Source: Phellopilus nigrolimitatus
Lineage: Eukaryota; Basidiomycota; Agaricomycetes; Hymenochaetales; Hymenochaetaceae
Assembly: GCA_021029095.1 (NCBI GenBank)
Contig: JAJOHG010000016.1
Coordinates: 310,001 to 374,000, forward strand
Direction: 5' to 3'
Length of the DNA stretch: 64,000 nucleotides
The notes beneath the pieces are model-generated. The model was given only the letters and a program-made list of their open reading frames with translations. It was not told the DNA's origin and ran no database searches. Shown here in pieces: positions 14,279 through 25,560 of the stretch (its first letter is position 1; each line of letters opens with the position of its first letter). The position numbers and the translations under genes are program-made.

Positions 14279-15235
14279 ATGGGCTTGCAGTTAGACAATC
14301 TGCCCACCGAGCTTCACACACTCATCGTTTCTTTCGCATGTTCCTCCCCTCCGAATTTCGGTGAAAAATCCGTTTCGCGTGTCCTTGCCTTCGTCTCGCG
14401 TTACTGGTCTTCCGTAGCTCTCCCTTACAAATACCACTCGCTGCGGATCGCAGGCCCCCGCGCCCTCAAGTCCGTCCTAGCGCATCTAGAAAATATTTCA
14501 GAGCAACAACGGCGCGTTCGCCATCTCTGGATCGCAGACCGGTGCCATGACTCAATACCCGGAGAAATTTACATTGAAGTAGATGAAGCGCACCTTCATG
14601 CAGACTCGACAAAAGCAATTGTCGAAAGGCTGCTTGCGCTCCTCGCGCCTTCGCTTTACTCTCTAGAGCTGCACCTTAAATGCTCTCTCTATTCCACCTC
14701 TCTATTCGCGAGCGTTTGGGCTCTGTATTTCCCGCAGCTCGTCTCGCTCCAAGTGGACGGGTTCTACCCTTTCCCATCTGCGCTCTTAACGTCCATTCTA
14801 GCGCCGATGCAAGGCCCGAATTTCCTGCGCCTAGAGCACCTCGTTCTCGACGGCGTCTCGGATCCTCATGGGCTACTCGAGCTCGGAGCGCTCGATTACA
14901 TTTTCCCCTGCCTCAAGACGCTGGAAGTGCGTGGCTTGAGGTGTGCGTTGGGATTTGCGAAAGAGGTGGTTGCAGCTGTCACGAGGCATGCAAACTCTAG
15001 TGACATGATCGTTACTGGGGCTCCGGGTTCCTTGCGCCTTCCTCGTGTGCTCAAATCGCTTGTGCTTTCCATCGCACCCGTCTCTGCGTTGAGAGTTACC
15101 AAAAGAGGGCAGATCATCCGCGCAGATATGCTGACTGTGTTGGCATCAGTGACGAGTCAAGCCGAGTACAGAGAGGTAGTGAGGATCCCTGAAGTGCGAG
15201 TGATTGGATTTCAGAAGGACATAAAAGTCACTTGA
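14279..15235 (+). CDS. F-box/leucine-rich-repeat-like protein
   Basis: The single-exon frame from the first ATG at 14279 gives 318 residues. It starts MGLQLDNLPTELHTLIVSFA, a short F-box-like start with the usual LP-E-L pattern, followed by FVSRYWSSVALPYKYHSLRI, typical of basidiomycete F-box proteins in which the chain goes straight into repeats. Leucine-rich segments follow (LLALLAPSLYSLELHL, LKTLEVRGLRC, LKSLVLSIAPVSAL). It lies 0.4 kb from and divergent to the F-box gene ending at 13880. The role is inferred from family only; the target is unknown. Confidence 0.75.
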   Translation: MGLQLDNLPTELHTLIVSFACSSPPNFGEKSVSRVLAFVSRYWSSVALPYKYHSLRIAGPRALKSVLAHLENISEQQRRVRHLWIADRCHDSIPGEIYIEVDEAHLHADSTKAIVERLLALLAPSLYSLELHLKCSLYSTSLFASVWALYFPQLVSLQVDGFYPFPSALLTSILAPMQGPNFLRLEHLVLDGVSDPHGLLELGALDYIFPCLKTLEVRGLRCALGFAKEVVAAVTRHANSSDMIVTGAPGSLRLPRVLKSLVLSIAPVSALRVTKRGQIIRADMLTVLASVTSQAEYREVVRIPEVRVIGFQKDIKVT

Positions 15236-15615
15236 ATATGGAGCATGACTTAGGATCGGTTTAGGATCGGTTCTATAGAAATGCCATTATGAAACGCTTT
15301 CCGTTGGAAAGCTCGGGTTTTTATTTTGTTTATATCGAATAAAATCTATGCAATATTTCGGTTTCTCAACATTAAATTCCTATGCTTTCCCGTCGTGGTC
15401 CATTCACATTAGCAATTGACGCGAATTGCAGTTTTGTTTTTTTCTCCCCATGCACAAAGAGCTAAAGACGCGACGCGACGCGAACACGTGACGTTATCCT
15501 TGTGAAAGTTCAAACCCTTACTACCCCTTTCAATGCAACTGGCGACGACCTCGACGCCGACAACACTAACGACACCAACACCGACCGCGACGACGAAGAC
15601 GGCATCCCCGCCGCG

Positions 15616-18600
15616 ATGACGACGCGCCCGACGCGCTCTCAAATACCCTGCACACCCAAGCGGCCTCTCAGCCAAGCTCTTTCTGCGGAAGACATAACCC
15701 ACATGCCCATCCCCGCTTCAGCCCCGAGATACTCCGGCGCTGCGCGCTCCCAGACACCCGTGGGCGGGCCCGCGGTCAAAAAATATAAGGCCGCGATATC
15801 GTCAGAGTCACGGACGCGCACGACGTCGCGCGCAAAGACGCCATCGTCCCTTGACCTGCCCAGTACGCCAACGCGCACGGCCCTCTCGCGATCGACGACG
15901 CCGCTTCCCGGCAGTCCGCGGACACCAAAGCGCAGTCAGAGCCGATGTGACGACATATTTTTGGAGAACGAAATGAGCGAAATGGACGTAAGCCGCGTCG
16001 ACCCGGAGGAGGCACTCGTGGACGCAGAGAACGTCGAGGTAGACCTGAGCGTCGAGCTCGACGAGCGCGAACTAAGGTCACTTAAATACGGGGGCGAGGA
16101 CAAGGTGCTGGTATCCGTGCGGTGAGTGATTTGCTTTCAAATAAGCTATTATTATTGATGAGAACGCAGGGTACGACCGACTACCGACAATTTAGCGTGG
16201 ACGGTCACGTCTGACGAGAGCTCTCTGAAGCTGCTCCCTCAATACCATAAATCGACGGGAAACCCCCCACCTGAATACCACTATGACGAGGTGCTTACTG
16301 GCTCTGCAAACAAACCCGTGTACAACGCGGCGGCGCGGAGCCATGTGAACGCTGCTATGGATGGTTTCAACGCTGTTATCTTTGCGTACGGGCAAACAGC
16401 GAGTGGGAAGACATTTACACTGTCAGGGAATGACGAAGAGCCGGGGATCATCCCGCGCGCGATGAAAGACGTGTTCGCGTGCATTCGTCGGACGCCTACG
16501 CGCGAGTACCTCCTTCGCTGCTCTTATCTCGAAATCTACAATGAGGCGATCTTCGATCTCCTCGCTCCCCCAACCGCGCTTGCCGCGACGAACACAGTAC
16601 AAATCCAGGGCGTAGGCGATAACGTTGTCCTCTCGCCGCTCCGCGAGGAGGTCGTGACGGGCCTCAAGAGCGTGCGCGAGGTGCTTGAGCGGGGCTACGG
16701 GAACAGGCGGACCGCTAGCACGGACTGGAACGAGCGCAGCTCACGCAGTCATTCCGTTTTCCGTGTGGTGATAGAAAGTCGAGAACGTGGGTCTTCCGGC
16801 TCCTCCGATGGGCGCTCGACGCCTATGGTACCACCAACACCAGGCGGGACGAGACTGCAAAGCAAAGGGGGTCGCAGCGTTCAGACAAGTGTCCTTGTAC
16901 GTCCGATTTTCTTGTCCACCTACGGAGACGACTAATATCAACATCTTCAGAGTCTTATTGATCTCGCGGGCTCGGAGAGAGCTACATCAGATAAAGAGCG
17001 AACGAGAGAAGGACGGTATATTAACACTAGGTGAGCAAATAATAAGATACGGCCATTGTACCTGTTGTTCACATAATTTCTCAAAGTCTTCTCACCCTTG
17101 GTTCTGTTATCGGCACTCTGGCAGAGAACGCTGCAAAGGGGAAAAGGTAGATATTCTCCTTTGTAGTATCTTGTTCCAGCTAGATTTTTGTTCGTGCAGT
17201 GACCATGTCCCCTTTCGAAACTCGAAACTCACGCGTATGCTGCAACCCTCGCTTTCTGGAAACGCTCGGATCTCGGTCATATGCACGATAAACCCTGAAC
17301 CGAGCGCTGTCGCGGAGTCGACGAGCACTTTGCTATTCGCTCAGCGGGTGAAACGAGTACAGGTATGTTAATCTGACTAATGTAATATGGAAACCTTAGA
17401 GCTCAGTGCCTTCCTGTAGCTGAACGCGAAGAAGAAAGAAGTCGTCGACACAGATGCTCTTCTCCAGCGGTACAGGAAGGAGATCGAAGATCTCAAGCAG
17501 CGGCTGTCAGAGCGCGAAGCGGAAGCGCCTGTGCGGAGTAGGCGCCTGAGTGCCAAGGAGGTAAACTTTCCAGCATTTGAAGGAAATATGAGTCTTGCTG
17601 AAATAACTCGGGAATAGCAACTTGACGAAAGCCGCGCGATGAACGACCTTAACTCTCGTATCCGACAGCTCACGAAGCTCATCCTCACTAGTCAAACTGT
17701 GGGAGACTCGAAGGGCGATGAATCGCGCCCAGGAAGTCCGTCGAAGCTGGACTTCGACTTGGAGCCCTATCAGGTAAGCCTGATTGGGGTAATTTTACGG
17801 AGCCTAGAACAACACTAATTCAATTCTCCTATTTCTGATAAAAATACGTAGCTGCAACAGGAGCTCTTGTCAGCACATAGGAAGGTCGAGTCTCAGGCAA
17901 CGCAAATCCTTTCGCTCGAGGCGGCACTCCTCGCGCGTCCTGAGCTCCCCGCGGACGCTCCAGAGAGTGAGAAGGACAAGCTGATCGCAGATCAGACAAA
18001 GACGATCCGAGAGCTCGAGATTGTTGTGCATGGTTACGAGGAGAACCTCGGCGAGCCGCTGCGTGCCGTCAAAGAGGATGTCGAGCAGGAGTGGATCTTG
18101 AAGGTTGAGCAGGAGCGGAAGATCCGCGAGGAGAAGGAGGCATGGGCGGAAGAGCTCGTCCGGCAACTGGAGAAAGAGAAAGGCGTCAGTTTCTTCTCTC
18201 GCAAACTTATCATTTGTAGTATTGAATATTCACGGTATCCAGCTGCGGCAGAAACTGGAAGAAGAACGCGCTGCACTCACTGCGTTCGTGACCCGCTTTG
18301 ACGCGCTCGGGCTTGCCTCAGCGCCTACCATTCCTTCGAGGCTGCGTCAGCCCGTGTTGTCCTCTGCGTCGCTCGGCCCGACGTCTTTCACTGCACGCCG
18401 ACGCCGTTCGTTTTCCGTCGGTCTAAGCGTGGTACCCGAGATGAGCTCACCCTCGCACTCCGTTGAGGCGAGCCCCGTGAAGCCCGATCTTGCGCGTAGC
18501 GCACGGGAAGCTCCGAACTTGTTGGATGCGGTGGATGGCGAATTCGCGGACCTAGCCGAGGTTGAGGATCTGGTTGACCTCAGCTTTGAGGGGGCCATCC

Positions 18601-18755
18601 TCGGGAAGGGCTCAGGGCGAGAGGAGAAAAGGGGCAGGGGCGGGGACGAAGAGATTTTGTCTTTTGGTACTGCGTCTCCGGATAGACCAGAGAGGGGTAA
18701 GTCTCCCGGGTCGAGGAGCATATTCCACGACAAAGAGAATATATTTCCCCCATAG
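15616..18755 (+). CDS. kinesin-7 / CENP-E-like motor protein
   Basis: Microtubule motor, probably acting on kinetochores or microtubule plus ends in mitosis. Exon 1 (15616-16121) encodes a disordered basic N-terminus rich in S/T-P sites (TPKRPLS, RTPKRSQS). The motor starts at 16170: the P-loop AYGQTASGKTFTLSG lies near residues 240-250, switch I is NERSSRSHSVF, switch II is LIDLAGSERA, and the neck region reads HVPFRNSKLTRMLQPSLSGN. Introns are at 16122-16169, 16897-16950 and several later positions, all with GT-AG ends. A coiled coil follows (QLEKEK, LEEERAALTAF), then a disordered tail ending DKENIFPP, which contains a KEN sequence. The ATG at 15616 is the first in frame; the frame is open earlier only from a GTG. 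Kip2-type kinesin-7 is the main alternative name. Confidence 0.92.
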
Positions 18756-20124
18756 ATATGAAGGAAGGAGTTCTGTGTGGCTTTCTCGTGTAACTTGTAA
18801 CCGTGTTCCTCTTTGTTTGTCACGTGTACTGTACCTGAGCAGTCCCTCTGCTTTTTGCTTTGCTTAGCTGACATGTTGCACAATTATGTCTACAGTAGTT
18901 GTCATGCAATCGTAATATATTTATGTGATCGTTTTAATTACTTCGCTGAGGGATGGAGAGCGCGTCCTATCTGAAGATCATAGGTTCGGGGACAATTTCG
19001 ATTTTTTTATGCCACTAACTGACACGTGCTAACGACTTATCGGTCATTTGCGCAAGTTCGTATCGTATCTTGCATTCTCTCCTTGCTCTTCACACTGGCC
19101 TCCCTCGCGCAGGCTTGTCTGTTCCCGGAAAGCATTATTCGTTCACAAGAACGGACACGTCTATTCTCAAGAGACGAACTCATTAGTATGTCCAAAGAAG
19201 TCGAAGATGATGGTTGCTCTGTTTTTTCTGGTCTCGTGTGACACTTCTTCAGTCGCTCTTGGCGTATTGACTCCATTACTTTGGGTTCTGTCCCTCTGCT
19301 CTACTTCCGGGTGCTAAACGCATGAACAGCGTAGAAAACGTCGATCTTGTCCTCCAAACAAAAATCTGACTTATCTGGTGTGAGCCGCAGAAATCGTGTT
19401 CAAACAGAGGAGCTTGCTATGGTCCACTAAATTATTGAAATCGACAGGCCGAAACAGAGGATACTTCCACCATCCATACGGATCGCCTGGTCTATTCTGA
19501 ACAACGGCCATGATCATTGGTACTGGACGCATGCGTATTGTGGAATCTGAGGTTATAGACTTTCACTCAGACGGATCCGGGTCCCCAGGATCGGGTGACT
19601 TTCACACCCGTTCCGTGGGGTTGTGCGCCCCGTCCATTAACTCTCTATTGCTCCGACAGTATGGTCCACCGTAGTCTCCGCGTCTGCTGTTCAAGCTTCT
19701 GCGCTATTTTCATGCTCTTCCTTCCAAAGCCCTTCATTCTCTGCGAAATAAAGGAGTATGGGACAGGATGTCTTCTGGCTGACTGGCTTTATCCTTTACC
19801 TCGCTTATTACTGGTCGATGAACGCCGGCTTTTCTGTCTCGCTGTGAACGCACTTGGCCCGAAGAGGTGTCGAACTCGACGGAAGCTCTTATGATATGTC
19901 GGCTTGTGTACCTGGCTTACCATCTCCCTTGCCTCTGAGTGGACGATGGACACAAACAACAGAGTTTCTTTGTGGCGAGCTGCCGGCACGATGTTTTCTC
20001 TCGATGCGGCTCAAGACCGACGAGCTACGCAGAGCGGCAGAATATAAGGGAACCGTCATGGCGACATAGCTCCTCACTCGTCGAGTCCTCTCCGCACCGA
20101 GCAGCAAGGTCGTATTTCTCCGTC
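18756..20124. other. intergenic, promoter of the Mn peroxidase at its right end
   Basis: No gene recognised; several overlapping short open frames at 19.0-19.3 and 19.6-20.1 kb show no family resemblance. The last 150 bp should hold the peroxidase promoter. Confidence 0.5.
20043..20048 (+). promoter_or_regulatory. TATA box of the Mn peroxidase gene
   Basis: TATAAG lies 82 bp upstream of the peroxidase ATG, a plausible distance for a fungal core promoter with a short leader. Confidence 0.6.
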
Positions 20125-21425
20125 ATGGTCTTCAAACTCTCTCTCGTGACTGTCGCATTTGCTGCCCTCGTCGGCGCTGCAAACTACAAGCGGGTAACTT
20201 GTCCAGATGGTGTAAACACCGCCACTAACGAAGCTGTATGTTTTTCTACTGAATAGCTATATTCGATGACTCACTATTAATAATTTACTCTGCAGTGCTG
20301 CGCGTTCTTCGCACTGCGAGACGATTTGCAAACCAATCTGTTCGAGGGCGAGTGCAGCGAGGACGTACACGAGTCGCTCCGTTTAACATTCCATGACGGC
20401 ATCGGCTTCTCCCAATCCGGTGCGTTCAACGGCACCGGCGCCGACGGGTCCATCATGCTCTTTGCCGACATCGAAACCAACTTTGCCGCCAACGACGGCA
20501 CGGCAAGCGGCGTCGACGCGCTCGCTCCGTTCCTGACGCGCCACCTCGTCTCCGCTGGCGACCTCATCCAGTTCGCCGCCGCGCTGGGCATTACGAACTG
20601 CCCCGGCGCGCCGCGCTTGCAGTTCCTCGTGGGCCGCCCGAACGCGACGTTCCCTGCCCCCGACGGCACCGTGCCGCAGCCGCAGGACAGCGTCGACAGC
20701 ATCCTCGCGCGCTTCGGGGACGCGGGCTTCTCTCCCGCGGAGCTCATCCACCTTCTCGTGTCGCACACCATCGCGCGCTCGGACACGCTCGTCCCTGGCC
20801 ACGAAGCCGTGCCTTTCGACAGCACACCGTTCACGTTCGACTCGCAGTTCTTCCTCGAGACGATGCTGCAGGGCACCGCCCTGCCGTTCGGATTGAACAG
20901 CAGCGTCCCTGGCGCGGAGGTCCTGTCGCCGCTCGCCTCTCAAGGCGAGATGCGCCTACAGTCTGACTTTGCGCTGGCACGCGACAACCGCACGGCGTGC
21001 GAATGGCAAAGCATGGTCGATAACCAAAAATTGATGATGGAGAACTTCCGTTCCGCGATGATCAAGCTCTCTAACACTGGCCAGAACCTTGATGAACTCG
21101 TCGATTGCTCCGAGCTCATCCCCGAACCTCAACCACCCGTCGCTAAGCCTGCTACGTACGAGCCTTCCTTTTTTTGTGTATCCATGAGCTCATTTTTTAT
21201 GCTGCATATTATTTTTAGATTCCCTGCAGGCACAAGCAGCAGTGATCTCCAGCAAGTCTGCCCGTCGGCATTCCCTGCTCTCAGTGCCGACAGTAAGCAA
21301 CCTTGCTCTACTCTCCTTATTTCAATTTGACTGATCATATTTCCTATATCTTACTAGCTGGATCAGCTACGCAGATCCCGGAGTGCCCAGATGGCGACCT
21401 CAACCTGGCCGATTGCCCGTCTTAA
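20125..21425 (+). CDS. secreted class II peroxidase, short manganese peroxidase type
   Basis: Extracellular haem peroxidase that oxidises Mn(II) to Mn(III) during lignin decay. Exons 20125-20235, 20296-21155, 21219-21292 and 21358-21425 give 370 residues. A signal peptide and propeptide end in YKR; mature numbering from VTCPDG puts the distal Arg43 and His47 in RLTFHD. The proximal histidine is in SHTIARSD. The three Mn ligands are present: Glu36 and Glu40 in CSEDVHES, and the Asp of ARSD, equivalent to Asp175. The position of the exposed catalytic Trp of lignin and versatile peroxidases (Trp164) is His, so this should be a Mn-dependent enzyme only. The short C-terminus (ending NLADCPS) fits the short MnP class. 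The gene sits singly, not in a peroxidase cluster. Confidence 0.95.
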
Positions 21426-22110
21426 AAATTTAGTCGAGGCAATCACCGAGAGTGTCGGATAAATCTGGGAGGTAGCCCTATGTCTATTCCCATGATCTCC
21501 TATAAAACGGGAAAAGTTTGGCTCGGTCATTTATTATTTGCGATACCAATCCTTGCCTGCCTGTATTGTGTAATTATACGTCGTTCATGTGTATCTGGAA
21601 TTTTGAGTTAATTGGGTCGCCATATCTGACCACATCTAATGGACAGAATACCATTGTCCATACTTGCAGTTCATCCGACGTTGGTTATATCAGCATTTTG
21701 CCTGGTCTTAATCTCATTCTCTTCGGTTGCAAATGGTCTGCATTTATGTCTTACAAGCGATGTAGACATTGAGTCGACACTTCCGACGCATGGCGAATTT
21801 GGCTAAGTCCAAATGACCTATGAACCTTTACATTTCAATCTGACCCGCGGAAAAGAGCTGTAATAAATTGGATATCTACGAAATTCAATCACATGTCAAT
21901 GTTTCTCTTTCACTTATCTCAGACTGAACATTGAGTACGTATACGTCACGCTCATTTGTTACTTTAGTTTTACAAGTTCTGCATTTCAACACGTCTCGCC
22001 CATCTTTTATCTTTACATTTATTCACTCTTTAAAAGCAGAATAGGTATTACTTAGAATAAGTCTCCAGTTCTTGCTTACAAGATTCGGTTATCACATTTG
22101 ACTCGATCGT
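21426..22110. other. intergenic between convergent genes, nothing recognised
   Basis: AT-rich sequence between the 3' ends of the peroxidase and the aldo/keto reductase. No repeat or gene seen. Confidence 0.5.
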
Positions 22111-23159
22111 TTAGGTTTGGTCCATATGCGGGAAAGACGCCTGGCAAGACATTAAGTGGAAGTCACGAGCGAGAAAATTCCAACACTTACAAATGCTCTG
22201 AAGTGGACGTCGCCTACCGCTTCCTCAATCGAGCGCTTCTCCGCTTCGCTGAGGTCCGATAGAGCGTCCGCAGCGAGGTACTCGCGTATGCGCTCATCCT
22301 TGCTGGACGTCGTCGCCGCTATGACACCTTCGGATTGCAGCCATTTGAGTAGGACCTGTCCTTGCGTCGCAGAGTGCGCAGCAGCGAGTGCGTCTAGCGT
22401 CTGGGAGATGCGTCCGCGCGCAGCCTGCAGGTCTGCATTATCGCTGCCCCCTGAGCGGGACGGGAGGATGGGCGTAAGCCCGCCATAAGACGCGGTTCGG
22501 ATATTGTGGGCACGGTGGTACGCGATTAGCGGGGCAAGGCGGCGCGCAAGGAAGGGATGATATTCAATCTGGAAGAAGGTTCTATGTAAGCGCTCGAATT
22601 CGATATCACGTGTGCAGCTCAGAAGCTGCTTCTGCGCAAGTACCTGGTTCACGGCGGGCACGTCCAGCCCGAGAGAGACGACCTCCTCGAGTTGCGCCTT
22701 ATTGAAATTGCTCACGCCGATGCTCTTCACGAGCCCCTTCGCCTTCACGTCGACCATCTCGCGCCAGACCTGCTGCAAGCCACCCGGTCGGTCAACGTGT
22801 TGTAGCGGATGGTGCACAAGAAAGAGATCGACAAAGTCGACGCGCAGCTTGCTGAGACTCTCGCGCAGCGTGTCCTCGACGCCTTTTCCCGCTGGTATCT
22901 TGTCGAGCTTCGTCGTGACATAGAGAGCATCCCGCTTCTTCTTACGCGTCCCTTCATCCCCCGACGCGCTCAGATACGTGTCGATCGCTGCACCGAGACT
23001 ATCCTCGTTCCTGTACATTTGAGCGCCATCGAGGTGTGTGAATCCGAGTGCGAGTGCGCGGGACGCGACGTCTGTGCAATTCTTCTCGTAGAGCGCAGTG
23101 CCCGTACCGAAGGCCAGCCAGGGCACACTCTTGCCGTCGTTGAGGGAGTACGACTTCAT
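22111..23159 (-). CDS. aldo/keto reductase
   Basis: NADPH-dependent carbonyl reductase of the AKR superfamily; substrate unknown, no signal peptide. The start at 23159 (MKSYSLNDGKSVPWLAFGTG) begins the family core; the frame remains open upstream without resemblance. Catalytic tetrad candidates: Asp in THLDGAQMY, Tyr in MYRNE, Lys in VTTKLDK, His in LVHHPL. Later come KSIGVSNFNKAQLEE, PAVNQ joined to IEYHPF, and ATTSSKDERI, which binds the cofactor phosphate region. An intron at 22569-22643 separates PAVNQ from IEYHPF; it is exactly 75 nt and contains no stop, so retention would add 25 residues. The last exon is 22140-22111, giving the end ASFPHMDQT. Confidence 0.92.
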
Positions 23160-24254
23160 AGCTCGTAGGATACGATGTGAGACTCTGATTGACTTAAATA
23201 GACGGGTTAGAATGGCATTGGTCATTCGAATGTGCGACTCGGAGGGAAAGTCAGCCAAGTCATCCACAAGCACCTTCGACAGAACGGCTGTCAATCAGCA
23301 TATCACGTGATTGTATTGAGAAAGCCGACGAACTGTTTTTTCTCTTTATTCAGTATTTTTTCTTGTTCTCTATTCTCAATGTTGCTCTGAATCTTGTCTC
23401 TTCGGCTATCTGAGCTTTCCAGAATATCTGCATGTTCAAGTTGTAGATAATATTTTCTCTTAGTAAAAAGCGCCGGAGTCTCGGGGTCTCCGAATATTCG
23501 ACACGAGGACGCTTGAGAAGAATCTAACAGCCCGCACTTCCTCCCCAACCAGGATCGTATCTGATAAGGAACCGTCACTGAAGCTTGCACATTTCGCCTA
23601 CCTCTGACTGTTTATCTGCGATGTATATTCCTGGAAAATCGGCGTTTTCTAACAGTGGCCACAGAAGAGAAAACCCAGCCTATTATGCTTCTACTTTGAC
23701 CATAGGCGACTCCTCTTATTATAGGCCATTTCGATCGCTCGAGGCTACCAAAGTGCTACCGGCTCCAAGCTCGCGTCATGAAAGTCACTTGCATCTTCCA
23801 GGTCCAGAAGCAGGTCAGGAGCCTTCTTGTATCGAGAACTGCGTCAGCTGAATTTGTCTCCAAGGCACTAGTCACCGAGACCGGGATGAGCGAGAAACTA
23901 ACAGCAGCTGGCCCTTTCCTGCAGACTATCGCAGCCAACCAGCTAATGCAGAAAGAGAATCCACTTCACAAATCGAACTGGATGTATCAACGCGAGCTGG
24001 CCGCATCCTACTCCTGCGCAGCGGAAAAGAACGTCTTCACAGCTCTCCTCTCTCTCTTTATTTCCATCGAGCAGCCCTGTGGAGCGTCTCGAGCAGAAAC
24101 AAAATGCAAATTGGCCTCAACCCGCTAGCGCTTCGAAGAAGCCGATGCAGGCGACCGTTCCACAATCCATTCCTCGGCAACCCTCTCTTCCTTGCACGGA
24201 CTCGAGTGCGTAGATCTCCTCATATATTGTTATGTGCCGCTTATGACTTAGACG
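23160..24254. other. intergenic, nothing firmly recognised
   Basis: Open frames at 23303-23590 (minus) and 23778-24128 (plus) have no family resemblance. A short upstream exon of the DUF6699-like gene could lie near 24145-24200 (ATG at 24145 would join in frame only through a weak donor), but I cannot support it. Confidence 0.4.
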
Positions 24255-24752
24255 ATGAGCAGTTACAGTGAGCCCCTTCTCGCAAAAGGCTCGCCAAACC
24301 TGGTCCATTTGGACCTTCGTCTTCCATACACATGCGCACGAAAGCTCGTGAGGAGCGCACACTGGACACACCTGAACCACGGCGACCTGAAACAGCCAGC
24401 GAGTCATCCGCCGCGCGAACACATGCGACTTTATATACCGGAGTGCGCGGACTGGATCATCGAAGTGCGAGCCCGGCCAATTTACGGCTGGGACTATGTC
24501 ACTGTTGAGGATATACTCGAGGCTCTACATAACGAGCTCGACCGACCCGTTGAGCACGACCGCTGGGCGCGCGACAGCGTGAATCCCCGCCACGCAGAGC
24601 GCGTGAAAAAGGCGTGCTCTTGGCGCGTCGCAATGCTGAATGACAAGAAACTCGTCAGCTACGAGGACGCGCGCCAGAGGGGTCTGCTGCGCGTCGATTA
24701 TCTGGGATCGCGTTGCCTTGTTTTCTGGGTTCACAACGGCGTTAGGTGGTGA
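24255..24752 (+). CDS. DUF6699-like basidiomycete protein
   Basis: 165 residues from the ATG at 24255. The pattern of short beta-strand blocks resembles the fungal DUF6699 domain: LVHLDLRLP, the central MRLYIPECADWIIEVRARPI followed by YVTVEDILEALHNELDRPV, then the Trp/Arg-rich HDRWA segment and the closing GLLRVDYLGSRCLVFWVHNG. That family is common in basidiomycetes and has no known function. No signal peptide or membrane segment. An upstream short exon is possible because DUF6699 proteins often carry a proline-rich N-terminal tail. Confidence 0.7.
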   Translation: MSSYSEPLLAKGSPNLVHLDLRLPYTCARKLVRSAHWTHLNHGDLKQPASHPPREHMRLYIPECADWIIEVRARPIYGWDYVTVEDILEALHNELDRPVEHDRWARDSVNPRHAERVKKACSWRVAMLNDKKLVSYEDARQRGLLRVDYLGSRCLVFWVHNGVRW

Positions 24753-25214
24753 CGGGTCGGAATGGTGGGCTCTGAGCGTCTCGTCTGAGCCAAGGACGTG
24801 ATTCGAGCTGCCACCTGGAATAAAAACTGCCATGTGTACCTACAGAATGGTGCGCCGAGTTCACTATATACGAATCGCACTTACAATGCTTTCTCTTGCG
24901 AATGCAATGCTTTCGCGTTCATTTATATTTATGGCTACAGCGAATGGTACCGATAACTCCTGACTTTCTCAGAGCGGAGACAATAAAACGTTTTGCTAAG
25001 GACCACCGCTTTCGAGGATTTATCTCCCGGCTAACAAATCGAACTTGATGAATTCCGTTAAGAAAGGCAAATTTATATGCGCGGACAAGTACCTGCGGAG
25101 TAACTGTACCCAATGACCCCGATGTGAACAAGGAATACTTATTTTGCGGAATTTTTTTGATGTCAGTTACGATAATAATGGCATTTTCGAAGCGCAAGCG
25201 GTTTGAAAAAATGC
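24753..25214. other. intergenic, nothing recognised
   Basis: AT-rich, no supported gene. Possibly part of the decayed copy that becomes recognisable at 25215. Confidence 0.4.
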
Positions 25215-25560
25215 ACATCTGATGGTCGAAGGTTCGCTGCCGGAGAGCCTGCGCAAGCTGGGTCTAGTGTCAGACGATTGTTATCAGTCCATATGCTGGT
25301 ACAATACATGCAGCGTGATGGCGGAACCAAGCACGTCTGGCACGAGATGCTCTCAGTGAAGTTACGAAGAGCATCGGCGTAAGCAACTTAAACAAAGTGC
25401 AACTCGAGGATGGCATGTCCCTCGGACTCGGAAACCCCTTGTAAACCAAGCGTGCAGATTCTTAGCCCGTCAAATTTACCTACTAAGATCGAGTACCATC
25501 TTCTCATAGCGAAACGACTTACACGGCCCCTTGCTTACTACCGCAAACGGGAGAGCTTTC
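25215..25560 (+). pseudogene. aldo/keto reductase relic
   Basis: Across shifted frames the plus strand reads VEGSLPESLRKLGL, then KSIGVSNLNKVQLEDGMSLG, then KIEYHLLIAKRLTRPLAYYR. These match, in order, VEDTLRESLSKL, KSIGVSNFNKAQLEEVVSLG and IEYHPFLARRLAPLIAYHRA of the intact reductase at 22111-23159. Frameshifts separate the blocks and stops follow the second one. The N-terminal and C-terminal thirds are not recognisable. It lies about 2 kb from the intact gene in opposite orientation. Confidence 0.85.

Noticed and set aside
20277..20943. Long antisense open frames (up to 199 residues) across the Mn peroxidase
   Set aside because: They are shadows of the GC-rich peroxidase exon; composition is Arg/Ala-biased and has no family resemblance.
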